A DNA stretch of 64,000 nucleotides from JACJVV01 sp964581515 (GTDB lineage: Archaea; Nanobdellota; Nanobdellia; Woesearchaeales; JACJVV01), in contig CAZOOV010000006.1 in NCBI GenBank assembly GCA_964581515.1, forward strand, positions 1-64,000, given 5' to 3'. Shown one piece after another: positions 9,297-18,149 of this stretch (position 1 is its first letter; each line of letters starts with the position of its first letter). The position numbers were made by a program, and so were the translations under genes. The notes beneath the pieces were generated by a model, which saw only the letters and a list, made by a program, of their open reading frames with translations, had not been told where the DNA came from and made no database searches.

Positions 9297-11162
9297 ATGG
9301 GGGATAAAAAGAAGATAATACTTGAATTTGCACTATATATTCTTATTCTTTTGCTCCTTATTTCAGTCTCTTTTATAATGTATTTTTCTTCAAAACAAAA
9401 GATGGAATTAGAGGATATAAAAGATAAGCAGGCAGCGGCAGTTCTAAATCTTAATCTTACTATAACAAATGAAACAAATGATTCATCAATGTCAGAATCA
9501 AATATAGGTAAACAAGCTATCATCCCACAGCAGCCTGTACCTCAAGCAGTGTGGTCTGCAACATCTTTATTTGATTCAGGTTTAGAAGATGATGTGCCAA
9601 CAAAACTATTAATGGATGCTCAAGGAAATGTTTATGTTGTTGGTTCTACTGAGAGTGATTTGAAGTTTGGCTATGGAGGGAAAAATACAAATAATGGTGA
9701 TTTAGATTTTTTTGTTGTGAGATATAACAAGAAAGGTGAAGCAAATTTAGTATTATGGCCAAAAGAAGGTATAGGTGATAATTTAGTAAAAGATATAGTA
9801 GTGAAAGATAGTGATATTTATCTTACTGGTTATACAGAGAGTGATATTGATTTAGGAGAAGATTATGATCTGGAAAATCAAGGCAAAGCAGATTTCTTCG
9901 TTGCAAAATACACTCATGAAGGAAAAGCAGATTTATTAATCTCATCTGAAGGTAATTCTGGCAATGAAGATGACTATTCAAACCAATTGTTCATTGATGA
10001 CAATGATGACATTTTCATTATAGGGGAGACCAAAAGTGACCTTAGATTTGGAAATAGGATTAATACTAAAACTCCTGGCTCAGGCACAGATTTCTTTCTT
10101 GCAAAATATGATTCAGAAGGAGAAGCACAATTTGTAATCAGTTATACATCTGAAGATGGCAATCTGAATGACCATATTTCTGATTATTATATAGATAATG
10201 ATGGCAATATATTTATTTTAGGATATGCAAAAAGTGATATTGATTTTGGAGATGGTAATAAATTATCCAATCAAGGTGGTTTTGATTTCTTCGTTGCTAA
10301 ATTTGACCCAGATGGCAATATCAACTGGATTAAGACTACAAAATCATATACTGGTCTAAATGATGATATTACGACTAAGATGATTGGTGATGATACGGGA
10401 ATATATATTGCTGGTTATACAAAAAGTAATCTTGATTTTGGTAAGGACACTGAAGGAAAAGATTATTATCTGAAAAATAAAGGCGGGATTGACTTCTTTA
10501 TAGTTAAATATACAACTGATGGAGATATAAAGTGGCTTATTTCACCAGAATTAGGTCCAGGTGATGATATGATTGTTGACATGACAATCAGCACTTCTGA
10601 TATGGTTAATGAGACTTATCTTTATCTTACAGGTTACACTGAGAGCGATCTCAATCTAGGAGATTTAAATCTACAAAGCAAAGGAAGGACAGACTTTTTC
10701 ATAGCTAAATTTAATAATACTGATGGCACACCTGTATGGGTAAAAACAGCACAAGATAATGCAAAACATGATGATAAACCAGTTAAAATTTTAGTTCAAG
10801 ATGATCACATTTATCTTGCAGGAAATAGTGAAGGCAATATTGGCTTTGGAAACAATGTTGTATATGAAAATCAAGATAATTCTGATTTTTTTGTAGTCAA
10901 ATACACAGATGCAGGAGTTCCTTTATGGGTTCTTTCGTCCATGCCTAGTCAAAGGCAGGGTGAAGTATACAGAAAAGATATTTATATAGAGAAATCAGGA
11001 GAAAGAGATGATTATATTATTGATATGTTAATTGATAAAGATGGAAATGATAATATTATTTATCTGCTTGGTCAAACAGAAGGCAATCTTGATTTTGGCA
11101 ATAAGTTATTTGTTGATAATAATGGTGGTATAGACTTCTGGCTTGTAAAATATGAAGAATAA
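9297..11162 (+). CDS. Membrane-anchored eight-repeat beta-propeller (SBBP-like) protein
   Basis: 621 residues from the ATG at 9297 (a TTG nine bases earlier is less likely). Residues about 5-27 form one membrane helix, followed by an Asn-rich spacer and then eight repeats of about 65 residues. Each repeat has a segment like GYTESDIDLG and ends with DFF(V/I)(A/V)KY followed by a D/E-G turn; the eighth ends the protein with DFWLVKYEE. This is the pattern of SBBP-type propeller repeats, so a single large extracellular propeller on a signal anchor is likely. Propellers of this type bind ligands or other surface proteins; no catalytic residues are obvious. Monocistronic by context. The function is unknown. 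Confidence 0.75.
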   Translation: MGDKKKIILEFALYILILLLLISVSFIMYFSSKQKMELEDIKDKQAAAVLNLNLTITNETNDSSMSESNIGKQAIIPQQPVPQAVWSATSLFDSGLEDDVPTKLLMDAQGNVYVVGSTESDLKFGYGGKNTNNGDLDFFVVRYNKKGEANLVLWPKEGIGDNLVKDIVVKDSDIYLTGYTESDIDLGEDYDLENQGKADFFVAKYTHEGKADLLISSEGNSGNEDDYSNQLFIDDNDDIFIIGETKSDLRFGNRINTKTPGSGTDFFLAKYDSEGEAQFVISYTSEDGNLNDHISDYYIDNDGNIFILGYAKSDIDFGDGNKLSNQGGFDFFVAKFDPDGNINWIKTTKSYTGLNDDITTKMIGDDTGIYIAGYTKSNLDFGKDTEGKDYYLKNKGGIDFFIVKYTTDGDIKWLISPELGPGDDMIVDMTISTSDMVNETYLYLTGYTESDLNLGDLNLQSKGRTDFFIAKFNNTDGTPVWVKTAQDNAKHDDKPVKILVQDDHIYLAGNSEGNIGFGNNVVYENQDNSDFFVVKYTDAGVPLWVLSSMPSQRQGEVYRKDIYIEKSGERDDYIIDMLIDKDGNDNIIYLLGQTEGNLDFGNKLFVDNNGGIDFWLVKYEE

Positions 11163-11268
11163 GAAATAGAATTAATAGAATTAATAAATTAATAGAATAA
11201 ATAAAAAAGACTAATTCTAATATTTTTTCTTCGAAAACTTTATAATCCATCTCTGCAAACAATTCATC

Positions 11269-12459
11269 ATGACATATGATTGTATAATAGTTGGAGCAAG
11301 CCTTGCAGGTCTTATGGCAGCAAGAGAACTAATTAACACAACCTCAAACTTTATAATTATCGACTCAAAAAAAGAGATAGGTGAACCTTTAAGATGCGCA
11401 GAGGGAATAAATGCAAATGGTTACTATGAGCTTTTTGGAAAAACACCACAATCTTTCCTGAAAAACCATACCTCAAAATTAGTCTTCAACACAAAAGGCA
11501 CAACAAAGACAACTCCAAAAGATTTCATCATCTTAGACAGACCAAAATTCGAGAAATGGCTCTCAAAACCAATAAAATCTACAAACCTAAGACTCAATAC
11601 AAGATGTAATGACATAATAAAGAAATCAACACACATGGAAGTAATCACAAATAAGACTACATTAAAAGCAAAATCAGTCATCTTGGCATATGGTCCAAAC
11701 TATAGTATTCAAAAAAAGTTCAATTTAATAAAAGAGAATCCATTATTAATTCCATGCTATGGTGGCATCTTCAAATACAAAAATCTAACGCAGGATTCAT
11801 TGCATTTCTATTATGATTCAAAAGAGCATGTTGCTTTATGGATATTTCCAAAAGATGACAAAACAGCAAATGCAGGCGTAGGGCAATTTCCTAAAGTTGG
11901 AAAGAACAATCTGAAAGCTTCAATAAAGAAGTTAACTAAAGAATACAAAATAACTCTGACTGGCAAACCAACATTTGCAGGGTCTTATCCTTCCAGCGGT
12001 CCAATCAAGAAGACATATATGGATAGGATGCTTGTTGCAGGAGATGCTGCAGGTCAAGTTTATGCTGGAATTGGAGAAGGCATCTACTTTTCGCTAAAGG
12101 CAGGACAATTAGCAGGTCAAACTATCAAAGATGCAATAAAAACAGACAATTTCAATGAATCTTCTCTAAAAATCTATGAAAAGAGATGGAAAAAAGCGAT
12201 TGGCAATCATATGAAAGCTGGTATTATCTTTACAGAACTTTTATTGTTCGGTCTGAGGTATAATCTTGCAGGTGGTGCGCTAAGACATGTGAGAAAAGAT
12301 GAAGTCACATCAATATATGATAAAGGAAAAGTCCCTTTCAGGATAATGCTTGGCTACATTATCTTAAAATATACTGGTACATTAAACTCAAAATCAAAAA
12401 GACTTCCATTAGTATTTAGGCTTATGATTAAATTATTATTAAAGAAAAAGAAATTATAA
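11269..12459 (+). CDS. Geranylgeranyl reductase family flavoprotein
   Basis: 396 residues. The N-terminus is an FAD-binding Rossmann fold (IIVGASLAGLMAARELI), followed by the family's PLRCAEGI motif, the substrate-domain signature LWIFPKDD, and the second FAD motif VAGDAAGQVYAGIGEGI. In archaea this family saturates the geranylgeranyl chains of membrane ether lipids (digeranylgeranylglycerophospholipid reductase), although paralogues with other substrates exist, so no symbol is given. Length fits (about 390-450). A TATA-like TTTATAAT about 27 bases before the ATG suggests a leaderless transcript. Neighbours do not belong to lipid synthesis, so the exact substrate is inference. Confidence 0.85.
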   Translation: MTYDCIIVGASLAGLMAARELINTTSNFIIIDSKKEIGEPLRCAEGINANGYYELFGKTPQSFLKNHTSKLVFNTKGTTKTTPKDFIILDRPKFEKWLSKPIKSTNLRLNTRCNDIIKKSTHMEVITNKTTLKAKSVILAYGPNYSIQKKFNLIKENPLLIPCYGGIFKYKNLTQDSLHFYYDSKEHVALWIFPKDDKTANAGVGQFPKVGKNNLKASIKKLTKEYKITLTGKPTFAGSYPSSGPIKKTYMDRMLVAGDAAGQVYAGIGEGIYFSLKAGQLAGQTIKDAIKTDNFNESSLKIYEKRWKKAIGNHMKAGIIFTELLLFGLRYNLAGGALRHVRKDEVTSIYDKGKVPFRIMLGYIILKYTGTLNSKSKRLPLVFRLMIKLLLKKKKL

Positions 12460-12516
12460 GAACAATCAAATATCATAAAAATAAATTCTAATAAATAAAT
12501 TCTAAAAAATAAATAT

Positions 12517-12936
12517 TTATAGAAGTGGCAATACATCATAATGGGTTTTATGTTGTTTTAGATGCAATTCGATTGCTTTATCCATTAGTTTATGCATATC
12601 ATCTATTCTGTCCTTAACAACATAGCCTGTTGCTCCTGCTTGCTTAGCAGATTCACCAAGGGTGTCATGTAATGATAAAAGATATACAGGGATCACAAGT
12701 TCTTCTGTCCTCATTTGTTTTATTGCATCTATTCCAGAAAGTCCAGGTGGCATGCTGTAATCAGTGAAAGCAAGCACATATCCATTTGCTCTTATTTTCT
12801 CGATAAGTTCCTGTCCTTCGCTTGCTTCATCAACAGTAATATCAAGTCCAGCCTCTTTACATCTAAACTGGAACATATCTATCATCATTCTTCTCATGAA
12901 TTCCTTATCATCCGCCCAAATTACTTCATGTGTCAT
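12517..12936 (-). CDS. Stand-alone receiver-domain protein (CheY-like)
   Basis: 139 residues, start taken as the ATG at 12936 (MTHEVIWADD); the GTG at 12954 is unlikely because a TATA element (GATTTATAAA, minus strand, 12961-12970) sits 27 bases before the ATG. The receiver fold is complete: the acidic pair ADD near the N-terminus, the phosphoacceptor Asp in FTDYSMP, the Ser in LLSLHD and the Lys in VVKDR. No output domain follows, so it probably signals by protein contact. No histidine kinase is encoded nearby. A second receiver protein lies at 31095-31691. Confidence 0.88.
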   Translation of the reverse strand: MTHEVIWADDKEFMRRMMIDMFQFRCKEAGLDITVDEASEGQELIEKIRANGYVLAFTDYSMPPGLSGIDAIKQMRTEELVIPVYLLSLHDTLGESAKQAGATGYVVKDRIDDMHKLMDKAIELHLKQHKTHYDVLPLL

Positions 12937-13026
12937 TTTATATAAGCTATACACTTCTCATTTATAAATCTTTCTATAATTAGTCACTATAGGGTAATAA
13001 ATAAATATATAGTCTATCAGTATTTC

Positions 13027-13755
13027 TTACTCTTTTCCGATCTTCCAAAGAAATTCAAAATATTTTCTATAGGCGTCAGCTATAGCTTTATTCTCAATCA
13101 CGATTGTAACAATGGATTTGCCTTCATATACAGTCAATGCCACAACATGACCACATATTGATGTAGAGACTGGCTGGTCAAGCTCTTTAGGCAGATATCT
13201 GCTCTCAGTATGCTTCAATTTCCCAGTCTTTTTGATCCTGTCTTTAGCATCATGGTTGAAAAGATGCCTTAACTTGATCTTCAGCGAAGCCCTTTTTTTG
13301 TGGTATTCATCAAAGAATGGCTCTAGCGCTTTCACTTCTTTTGGTATTCCATATACAACTCTTTCCTTCCCTATTTCAATGAACTCATTAAGAAGGTGCC
13401 TCCATCCATTGACTCCTTCAATCACTCTCATCTGAGTGCTGGATATTGAAGTTGATTTCATCTGCTCAAGCATAGGCAATATTTTCTGAAGACTTTCTTC
13501 TTTTCTATGGAACTCCTCAAGGATATGTTTTGGAGACAAGGCTTCAAACTCTTTGCTCTTCTTGCCCTGCATCTCACTCACAAATCCCTTTGCCTTAAGC
13601 CTTTCGATTGCTTGATACACATTTGCTCTGTAATTGCCGGAAAGTTTAGCCACTTTTCCAGCTGCAATCGGTCCATTTGTTAATATGGTCAAATAAGTAG
13701 AAACCTCTATAGGTGACAATCCAGCATCCAATAGGCTTCTCTCAATCTCTTTCAT
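13027..13755 (-). CDS. TrmB-family transcriptional regulator
   Basis: 242 residues from the ATG at 13755 (MKEIERSLL); the start 39 bases upstream is disfavoured because the TATA element (13777-13787, minus strand) is 27 bases before 13755. The N-terminal winged helix (residues about 1-75: GLSPIEVSTYLTILTNGPIAA, then YRANVYQAIERLKAKGFV) is typical of TrmB, which binds promoter DNA. A coiled-coil linker and a sensor domain of about 140 residues follow, ending in YRKYFEFLWKIGKE. The same sensor module is present four times in the large TrmB protein at 20301-22289. It is divergent from a phosphatase gene at 13850, and the space between has a candidate operator. The ligand is unknown. Confidence 0.85.
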   Translation of the reverse strand: MKEIERSLLDAGLSPIEVSTYLTILTNGPIAAGKVAKLSGNYRANVYQAIERLKAKGFVSEMQGKKSKEFEALSPKHILEEFHRKEESLQKILPMLEQMKSTSISSTQMRVIEGVNGWRHLLNEFIEIGKERVVYGIPKEVKALEPFFDEYHKKRASLKIKLRHLFNHDAKDRIKKTGKLKHTESRYLPKELDQPVSTSICGHVVALTVYEGKSIVTIVIENKAIADAYRKYFEFLWKIGKE

Positions 13756-13776
13756 ATATCTGCAAAACAACCAGTA

Positions 13777-13787
13777 AGTTATAAACT
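13777..13787 (-). promoter_or_regulatory. TATA element of TrmB-family gene
   Basis: On the minus strand this reads about TTTATAACTTA, 27 bases upstream of the ATG at 13755. It supports the shorter start and a leaderless transcript. Confidence 0.5.
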
Positions 13788-13795
13788 TTTCCAAA

Positions 13796-13823
13796 CTGTA
13801 GTAACTGTAACTACTACTAGTAC
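13796..13823. promoter_or_regulatory. Candidate operator between divergent TrmB and phosphatase genes
   Basis: The stretch contains GTAGT (13798-13802) and its inverse ACTAC (13810-13814), plus CTGTA as a direct repeat. It sits just upstream of the TATA elements on both sides. The 11-mer TGTAACTACTA (13806-13816) recurs at 20246-20256, upstream of the TATA of a radical SAM gene. Such placement is typical of archaeal activators or repressors; the assignment to TrmB is inference. Confidence 0.4.
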
Positions 13824-13849
13824 ATATTAATAACCTTCTATTCTCATAT

Positions 13850-14512
13850 ATGATGGCAAGAATAGTAATTATGAGACATGGACAATCAGTATTGAATGCT
13901 TCTCTCGAGCAATTGGTTGGATCAGATAATCATGACTCTCCATTCAGTACAAGGGATGTTCATCTTACTGAGATGGGCACGACACAAGCAAGACTTACAG
14001 GCAATTATCTAAAAGATCGTTATAAATTCACCGCTTGCTACTGTTCCCCATTTGTTAGGGCTGAAGAAACAGCTAGTTACGTTTTAGGGCAATGTCAACT
14101 CTCGATAGACATATCGATAGATGGACGTTTATCTGAGAAAAAGTTTGGAGATCTGTATGGTTTTACTGCTGAGGATGTTAAGAATCACTATCCTGATGAA
14201 TATGAGGAAAGGAAACAACTTGGCAGATATTGGTACAGGCCTCCGAATGGTGAGAATTATGATGATGTAAGGACTAGAGTTAGCTCTTTTATTAACGATC
14301 TTAATAAGGTTAACCAGGATTGCAAAGGAGATATTCTTGTTGTAACACACCAGATACCATACAAGATGTTCTATGCTGAGCTCCATAACCTTGATGATAA
14401 GGAAGTGGAAAAGCTTGCTCCTGTGCCTAATTGCAGTATTCAAATGGTTGAATCAAATGGATCTGGTTTAATTTCAATAGGTTATGTTGGTGTGAGGTAT
14501 AAGAATGGATAA
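13850..14512 (+). CDS. Histidine phosphatase family protein (phosphoglycerate mutase-like)
   Basis: 220 residues. The RHG motif (RHGQS, His10 expected as phospho-acceptor), SPFVRAEETA and the second histidine in VVTHQIPYKMF are the hallmarks of the branch-1 histidine phosphatase superfamily. These enzymes include cofactor-dependent phosphoglycerate mutases and small-molecule or protein phosphatases; the substrate cannot be read from sequence. Two ATGs in tandem (13850 and 13853) are both possible starts. The gene overlaps the next one by 8 bases, so the two are co-transcribed. It is divergent from a TrmB regulator that may control it. Confidence 0.88.
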   Translation: MMARIVIMRHGQSVLNASLEQLVGSDNHDSPFSTRDVHLTEMGTTQARLTGNYLKDRYKFTACYCSPFVRAEETASYVLGQCQLSIDISIDGRLSEKKFGDLYGFTAEDVKNHYPDEYEERKQLGRYWYRPPNGENYDDVRTRVSSFINDLNKVNQDCKGDILVVTHQIPYKMFYAELHNLDDKEVEKLAPVPNCSIQMVESNGSGLISIGYVGVRYKNG

Positions 14513-15026
14513 TAATAACAAAATGCTAGAAGGAAAGATATTAACATGCATGTATGATTATGTGCATGACATGGAAGATAAGCTCAAACGCATCCATGCA
14601 TTATCAGCTGAATTAGGTTTTGGGAGGATGGTTGCAAGCATGGGTAGAAAAAGCTGTGATCTGCTTCATTACTTTATTGATAAGGACGCATCTAATCCTG
14701 ACTGCAAGCTGGAATACATCAATTTTGAACGCAAGATTTCATTTCCAGTCTCTTATATGCCTAGGATCAATGAGCTTGATGGACTCTCAGTGCCATTTTG
14801 CAAATGTGTAAATGAAGAAGGATTTCTTAGGGATCCTAAATCAAAGGATATTGTTGCAAAGCCAGAGCTTCAATGGATAGCTTTTCAGTTATATGAGACA
14901 ACTTATAGGCAAAAGCTGAATGGATCGATGGTTGTTCTACGCGGATGGGAAGATAGAAATATAGGAGAAGTGCTTGAAGTTGATGATTACTTCAAGCCAG
15001 ATATTCCAAAGTTTGAAAGATATTAA
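14505..15026 (+). CDS. Uncharacterised protein co-transcribed with phosphatase
   Basis: 173 residues; I do not recognise the family. The N-terminal half is helical with several Met and Cys residues; the C-terminal half contains an aromatic, charged segment (WIAFQLYETTYRQKLNGSM). There is no signal peptide or membrane helix, so it is probably cytoplasmic. The start codon lies inside the end of the phosphatase gene (8-base overlap), which implies translational coupling and a shared role. Convergent with the aldo/keto reductase gene 15 bases away. Confidence 0.7.
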   Translation: MDNNNKMLEGKILTCMYDYVHDMEDKLKRIHALSAELGFGRMVASMGRKSCDLLHYFIDKDASNPDCKLEYINFERKISFPVSYMPRINELDGLSVPFCKCVNEEGFLRDPKSKDIVAKPELQWIAFQLYETTYRQKLNGSMVVLRGWEDRNIGEVLEVDDYFKPDIPKFERY

Positions 15027-15040
15027 AACAGAAAGATAGA

Positions 15041-15883
15041 TCAAGTATTCATCTTATCTAATTTTTTTATATCTTCTTTTTTCATTTCAAAATCAGCAGA
15101 CTCAAGATTTTCTTTCATATGGTCTTCACTAAGTGTCATTGGGATTGTTATCACATTCTTTTTGGAGATAAGCCAATTAAGTGCAATCTGCGCTCTTGTC
15201 TTTTCATATTTTTTAGATAATTTATCAATCATAGGAAATCCTTTTCTTCCAAGCATTCCATAAAGTAAGGGTCTCCATGCAATTACAAATATACCTTTTT
15301 TTTGGCAATAAGGAATTACTTTCTTTTCCATATCTTCCATGAATTTTCCATGATTCCTTACAACAAGATTATACTCAATCTGGTTTGCCACAATCTTGTT
15401 CTTTGTTTTCTTCTGCGCTTCTTTCAATTGTTTGACATTGAAGTTGCTTACACCGATATTCTTAATCAGTCCATCTTCAACAAGCTTGTCCATTGCTTTC
15501 ATTGTTTCAGAGATAGGTATATCTGGATTTGGTGCATGTACCAAATAAAGATCTACATAATCAGTCCCCAGCCTTTTCAGGCTCGCTTTTGCAGATCTCA
15601 GCAGATCATCATATCTAAGATGTGATGAAGACACCTTTGTTGTGATAAAAAGTTCTTTTCTATTAAATTCTTTTATCGCTTTTCCAACAAGTTCTTCAGA
15701 ATGTCCAAGCCCATAAGATTCAGCTGTATCAATATGTGTATATCCTAATTTTATTGCTTTCTTGATAGCTAAGATTCCTTCTTTATCTCTGCTTTTATCT
15801 ATCTCTCTTCCGCCACCTATTCTCCATGTTCCATAGCCGACAGTTGGCAGTTTCAAACTTGATTTTAGTTCTTTGGTTCTCAT
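15041..15883 (-). CDS. Aldo/keto reductase
   Basis: 280 residues, the standard length. The catalytic tetrad of the family can be placed: Asp52 (HIDTAESYG), Tyr57, Lys83 (TTKVS) and His116 (LVHAPNP). The NAD(P)H-binding C-terminal region with IPMTLSEDHMKENL is present, as is the GVSNFNVKQL strand. The enzyme reduces aldehydes or ketones with NADPH; the substrate is not evident. The start at 15883 is the only ATG that gives the canonical beta-hairpin N-terminus. It stands alone between a convergent gene and glnA. Confidence 0.93.
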   Translation of the reverse strand: MRTKELKSSLKLPTVGYGTWRIGGGREIDKSRDKEGILAIKKAIKLGYTHIDTAESYGLGHSEELVGKAIKEFNRKELFITTKVSSSHLRYDDLLRSAKASLKRLGTDYVDLYLVHAPNPDIPISETMKAMDKLVEDGLIKNIGVSNFNVKQLKEAQKKTKNKIVANQIEYNLVVRNHGKFMEDMEKKVIPYCQKKGIFVIAWRPLLYGMLGRKGFPMIDKLSKKYEKTRAQIALNWLISKKNVITIPMTLSEDHMKENLESADFEMKKEDIKKLDKMNT

Positions 15884-15924
15884 TTTATAGTATTATATAT
15901 CATAATACTTATTAATTTAACGCC

Positions 15925-17277
15925 TTAAAGGAACATCCTTATGTCTACATCGCTGACTTTCTGGGAATAGTCTTTCCATAGGTCTCTGCCAATTTCATAT
16001 ACAGCATCAATCAGGAAATCTCCTAACTTTATCCTTAGCATGTCACTTTTATTGAGGTGCTCAAGAGCCTCTCCTAGATTTGCAGGCAGTTCTTCAACAT
16101 TCTCATTATCATGATAGAAGTTTCTTTTATCAGGTGCAGGCAATTCATCCTTGTTCTCTATTCCGCTTAATCCTGCTGCTAGCATTGCAGCAAATGCAGT
16201 GTATGGATTGCATTTAACATCCGGAGCCCTGTACTCTACTCTTAGTTTATGTGTTCCTTCTGAATGTCCTCTGCATAATGCTGTCCTGTTTTGCCAGTCC
16301 CATGCTATATATGTTGGGGCTTCGCATCCAGGAACAAGTCTTTTGTAGGATGTAGGTATTGGATTAGTTAGTGCTGTTATTTCTTTGGCATGCTTAAGCA
16401 GTCCTGCAATATAATGCCCACCTATATCTGATAGGCCATCTGTTTTGGATCTATCAAAAAATATGTTTGTCTCTTCATCTCCAATTGTTATTGCAAGATT
16501 CTGATGAACATGCATTCCGCTACCATTTACGCTTTTCCTGAATTTTGGGATGAATGATGCTCTGAGTCCATTGAGCTGTGCAACATTCTGTATCAGGTAT
16601 TTTAATGTCATGGTGGCATCTGCCATCTTTAGGATATTCCCATGTCCGATTCCAACTTCATATTGATATGTTGTGACTTCTGTATGATATTTTTCTCTTT
16701 TCACACCCATATCTGTTATGCATTTGACCATCTGTTTTAATGCTTGATCTGCTTTTTTCTTTGGGGCAACAAAATAATTATCATTTTCTAAGGATTGATC
16801 TCTATGCAGCCTTTCGCTGGGATAATCTTCATCAAGAAGTATGAATTCAACTTCTGGAGCAAAGTGTGCATGGAATTTTGTAATCTCTCCATCTACTTTG
16901 TCCTTTAATGCTTCGCTTAAGATTCCTTCCATATCTTTCTCAACCTTTGCAAGTACGCTTCTTGGACATCCTTCAAAGGCCGTAGGTTCTTCATCTTCTT
17001 TTGGAGGGTAGAATACATTGCATATTACTCTTGCAGTATCATTTGTCCATGGTATCTTTACCAATGTTTCTGGATCAGGAACTAGTAGCAAATTGCTTTC
17101 AGTTGGAGGGATTATCTTTCCAAATACAGAGCTTCCATCAACTGTTGAATACCCATCTCCTTTGACATTTTCTTTTGTCAGTGTCACTTCTCTAAGGTTC
17201 CCTTGCATATCAGTAAACTGATATTTAATGAATGATATATCTTCTCCTAGTTCCTTTATTTTTTCGTTCATTACCAT
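15925..17277 (-). CDS. glnA: Glutamine synthetase, type I
   Basis: 450 residues, the length of archaeal and Firmicute GSI-alpha enzymes (about 440-450); the adenylylation loop region of GSI-beta is not apparent. Motifs: HAHFAPEVEFILLDED, the ammonium/glutamate site GSGMHVHQNL, the PTSYKRLVPG and EYRAPDVKCNPYTAFAAMLAAG segments. It makes glutamine from glutamate, ammonium and ATP. A TATA element (ATTTAAATA, minus strand, about 17299-17307) is 25 bases before the ATG at 17277; MNEK at 17271 is an alternative. The 280 bases upstream carry a hairpin and motifs that recur at 27.1-28 kb, which may concern regulation. Confidence 0.96.
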   Translation of the reverse strand: MVMNEKIKELGEDISFIKYQFTDMQGNLREVTLTKENVKGDGYSTVDGSSVFGKIIPPTESNLLLVPDPETLVKIPWTNDTARVICNVFYPPKEDEEPTAFEGCPRSVLAKVEKDMEGILSEALKDKVDGEITKFHAHFAPEVEFILLDEDYPSERLHRDQSLENDNYFVAPKKKADQALKQMVKCITDMGVKREKYHTEVTTYQYEVGIGHGNILKMADATMTLKYLIQNVAQLNGLRASFIPKFRKSVNGSGMHVHQNLAITIGDEETNIFFDRSKTDGLSDIGGHYIAGLLKHAKEITALTNPIPTSYKRLVPGCEAPTYIAWDWQNRTALCRGHSEGTHKLRVEYRAPDVKCNPYTAFAAMLAAGLSGIENKDELPAPDKRNFYHDNENVEELPANLGEALEHLNKSDMLRIKLGDFLIDAVYEIGRDLWKDYSQKVSDVDIRMFL

Positions 17278-17391
17278 AATTTTTCTTTTCCTAACTATTA
17301 TTTAAATTTAATTATGGGTAAAGATATACTACGTGAATCTTACGGAGTCCAAGATCAGGTCTTTGCAAGGAATTAATGCATTAAATCTCCA

Positions 17392-17530
17392 AAAATAGCC
17401 TGGGAATGAGCCTAAGACTGGGACTCATTTGTCGTCGATAAATAGCTGTTTTTTGGGAATGAGGATCAAATGCCTTCTAGGACTACTAAAAGTCCTAGGT
17501 GAGTCTTAAGAATTGACTAAGAATACCTTA
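17392..17530. promoter_or_regulatory. Structured, motif-bearing region upstream of glnA
   Basis: The stretch holds two copies of GGGAATGAG (17402-17410, 17455-17463), the 13-mer CATTTGTCGTCGA (17426-17438), an 8-bp perfect stem with a 6-base loop (17477-17484 with 17491-17498) and two copies of CTTAAGAAT after it. GGGAATGAG is the inverse of the CTCATTCCC motif repeated at 27.1-28 kb, and the 13-mer is found there too. It could be an operator set for glnA, a small RNA, or the 3' end of the 17558 gene. Confidence 0.45.
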
Positions 17531-17557
17531 AGAATATCATAGAAATAAGTGAGAAAA

Positions 17558-18061
17558 TCACTCAAGAACAAGCCTGTTATACACTTTTGTAGCATCGATT
17601 TGAATCCCTGATTCAACAGCAAGATCAACGAATCTTTGTTTAGTATGTGCAAGCAATTCTTCTAATCTTCCAGCATTAAACATGAGCTGATTATTGATCA
17701 TTTCTACTTCATCTCCCCATGTCATGTTAACATAACTTGCTCCTTCTTTTGTTTCAGCAAGAGCAGTCCTATAAACCAATGTAACTGGCACAACACTGCC
17801 AACTTCATCAGCTTTTCCTGCTTCCAGATAATCATCATTTGGATCAAAATGTGGATCAGTAAGTTCACTCTTCCTTACAACAAGTAATCCTCCTTCATCA
17901 GCCAAATATCTCTTTGGAAACACTTTGCCAGAATCATCTATTGTAAAATACTTGGTTGGTTTAACGCCATTTACATCTTGTAACAACTGATCAGGATTTG
18001 TTTCTTTCACAGTTGCTTCTAGATCATACAACCAATCGAAATACTGTAAACCTTCCCCCAT
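17558..18061 (-). CDS. Uncharacterised 167-residue protein
   Basis: Not recognised. It is an acidic, soluble-looking protein with aromatic residues at the N-terminus (GEGLQYFDWLYDLE), a proline/aspartate-rich loop (DPHFDPNDDY) and a helical C-terminus. No signal peptide or membrane segment. A minus-strand TATA (CATTAAATTTATAAGG, about 18089-18104) lies at the leaderless distance from the ATG at 18061. It is followed by the motif-rich region upstream of glnA. No function can be proposed. Confidence 0.65.
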   Translation of the reverse strand: MGEGLQYFDWLYDLEATVKETNPDQLLQDVNGVKPTKYFTIDDSGKVFPKRYLADEGGLLVVRKSELTDPHFDPNDDYLEAGKADEVGSVVPVTLVYRTALAETKEGASYVNMTWGDEVEMINNQLMFNAGRLEELLAHTKQRFVDLAVESGIQIDATKVYNRLVLE

Positions 18062-18149
18062 TCTAAATCAATGTAAGCCGTTATTACCTTATAAATTTAA
18101 TGTATATTTGTAAGTAAAAAGTCAGTTTTGCCTAATATATATTTAGTCA

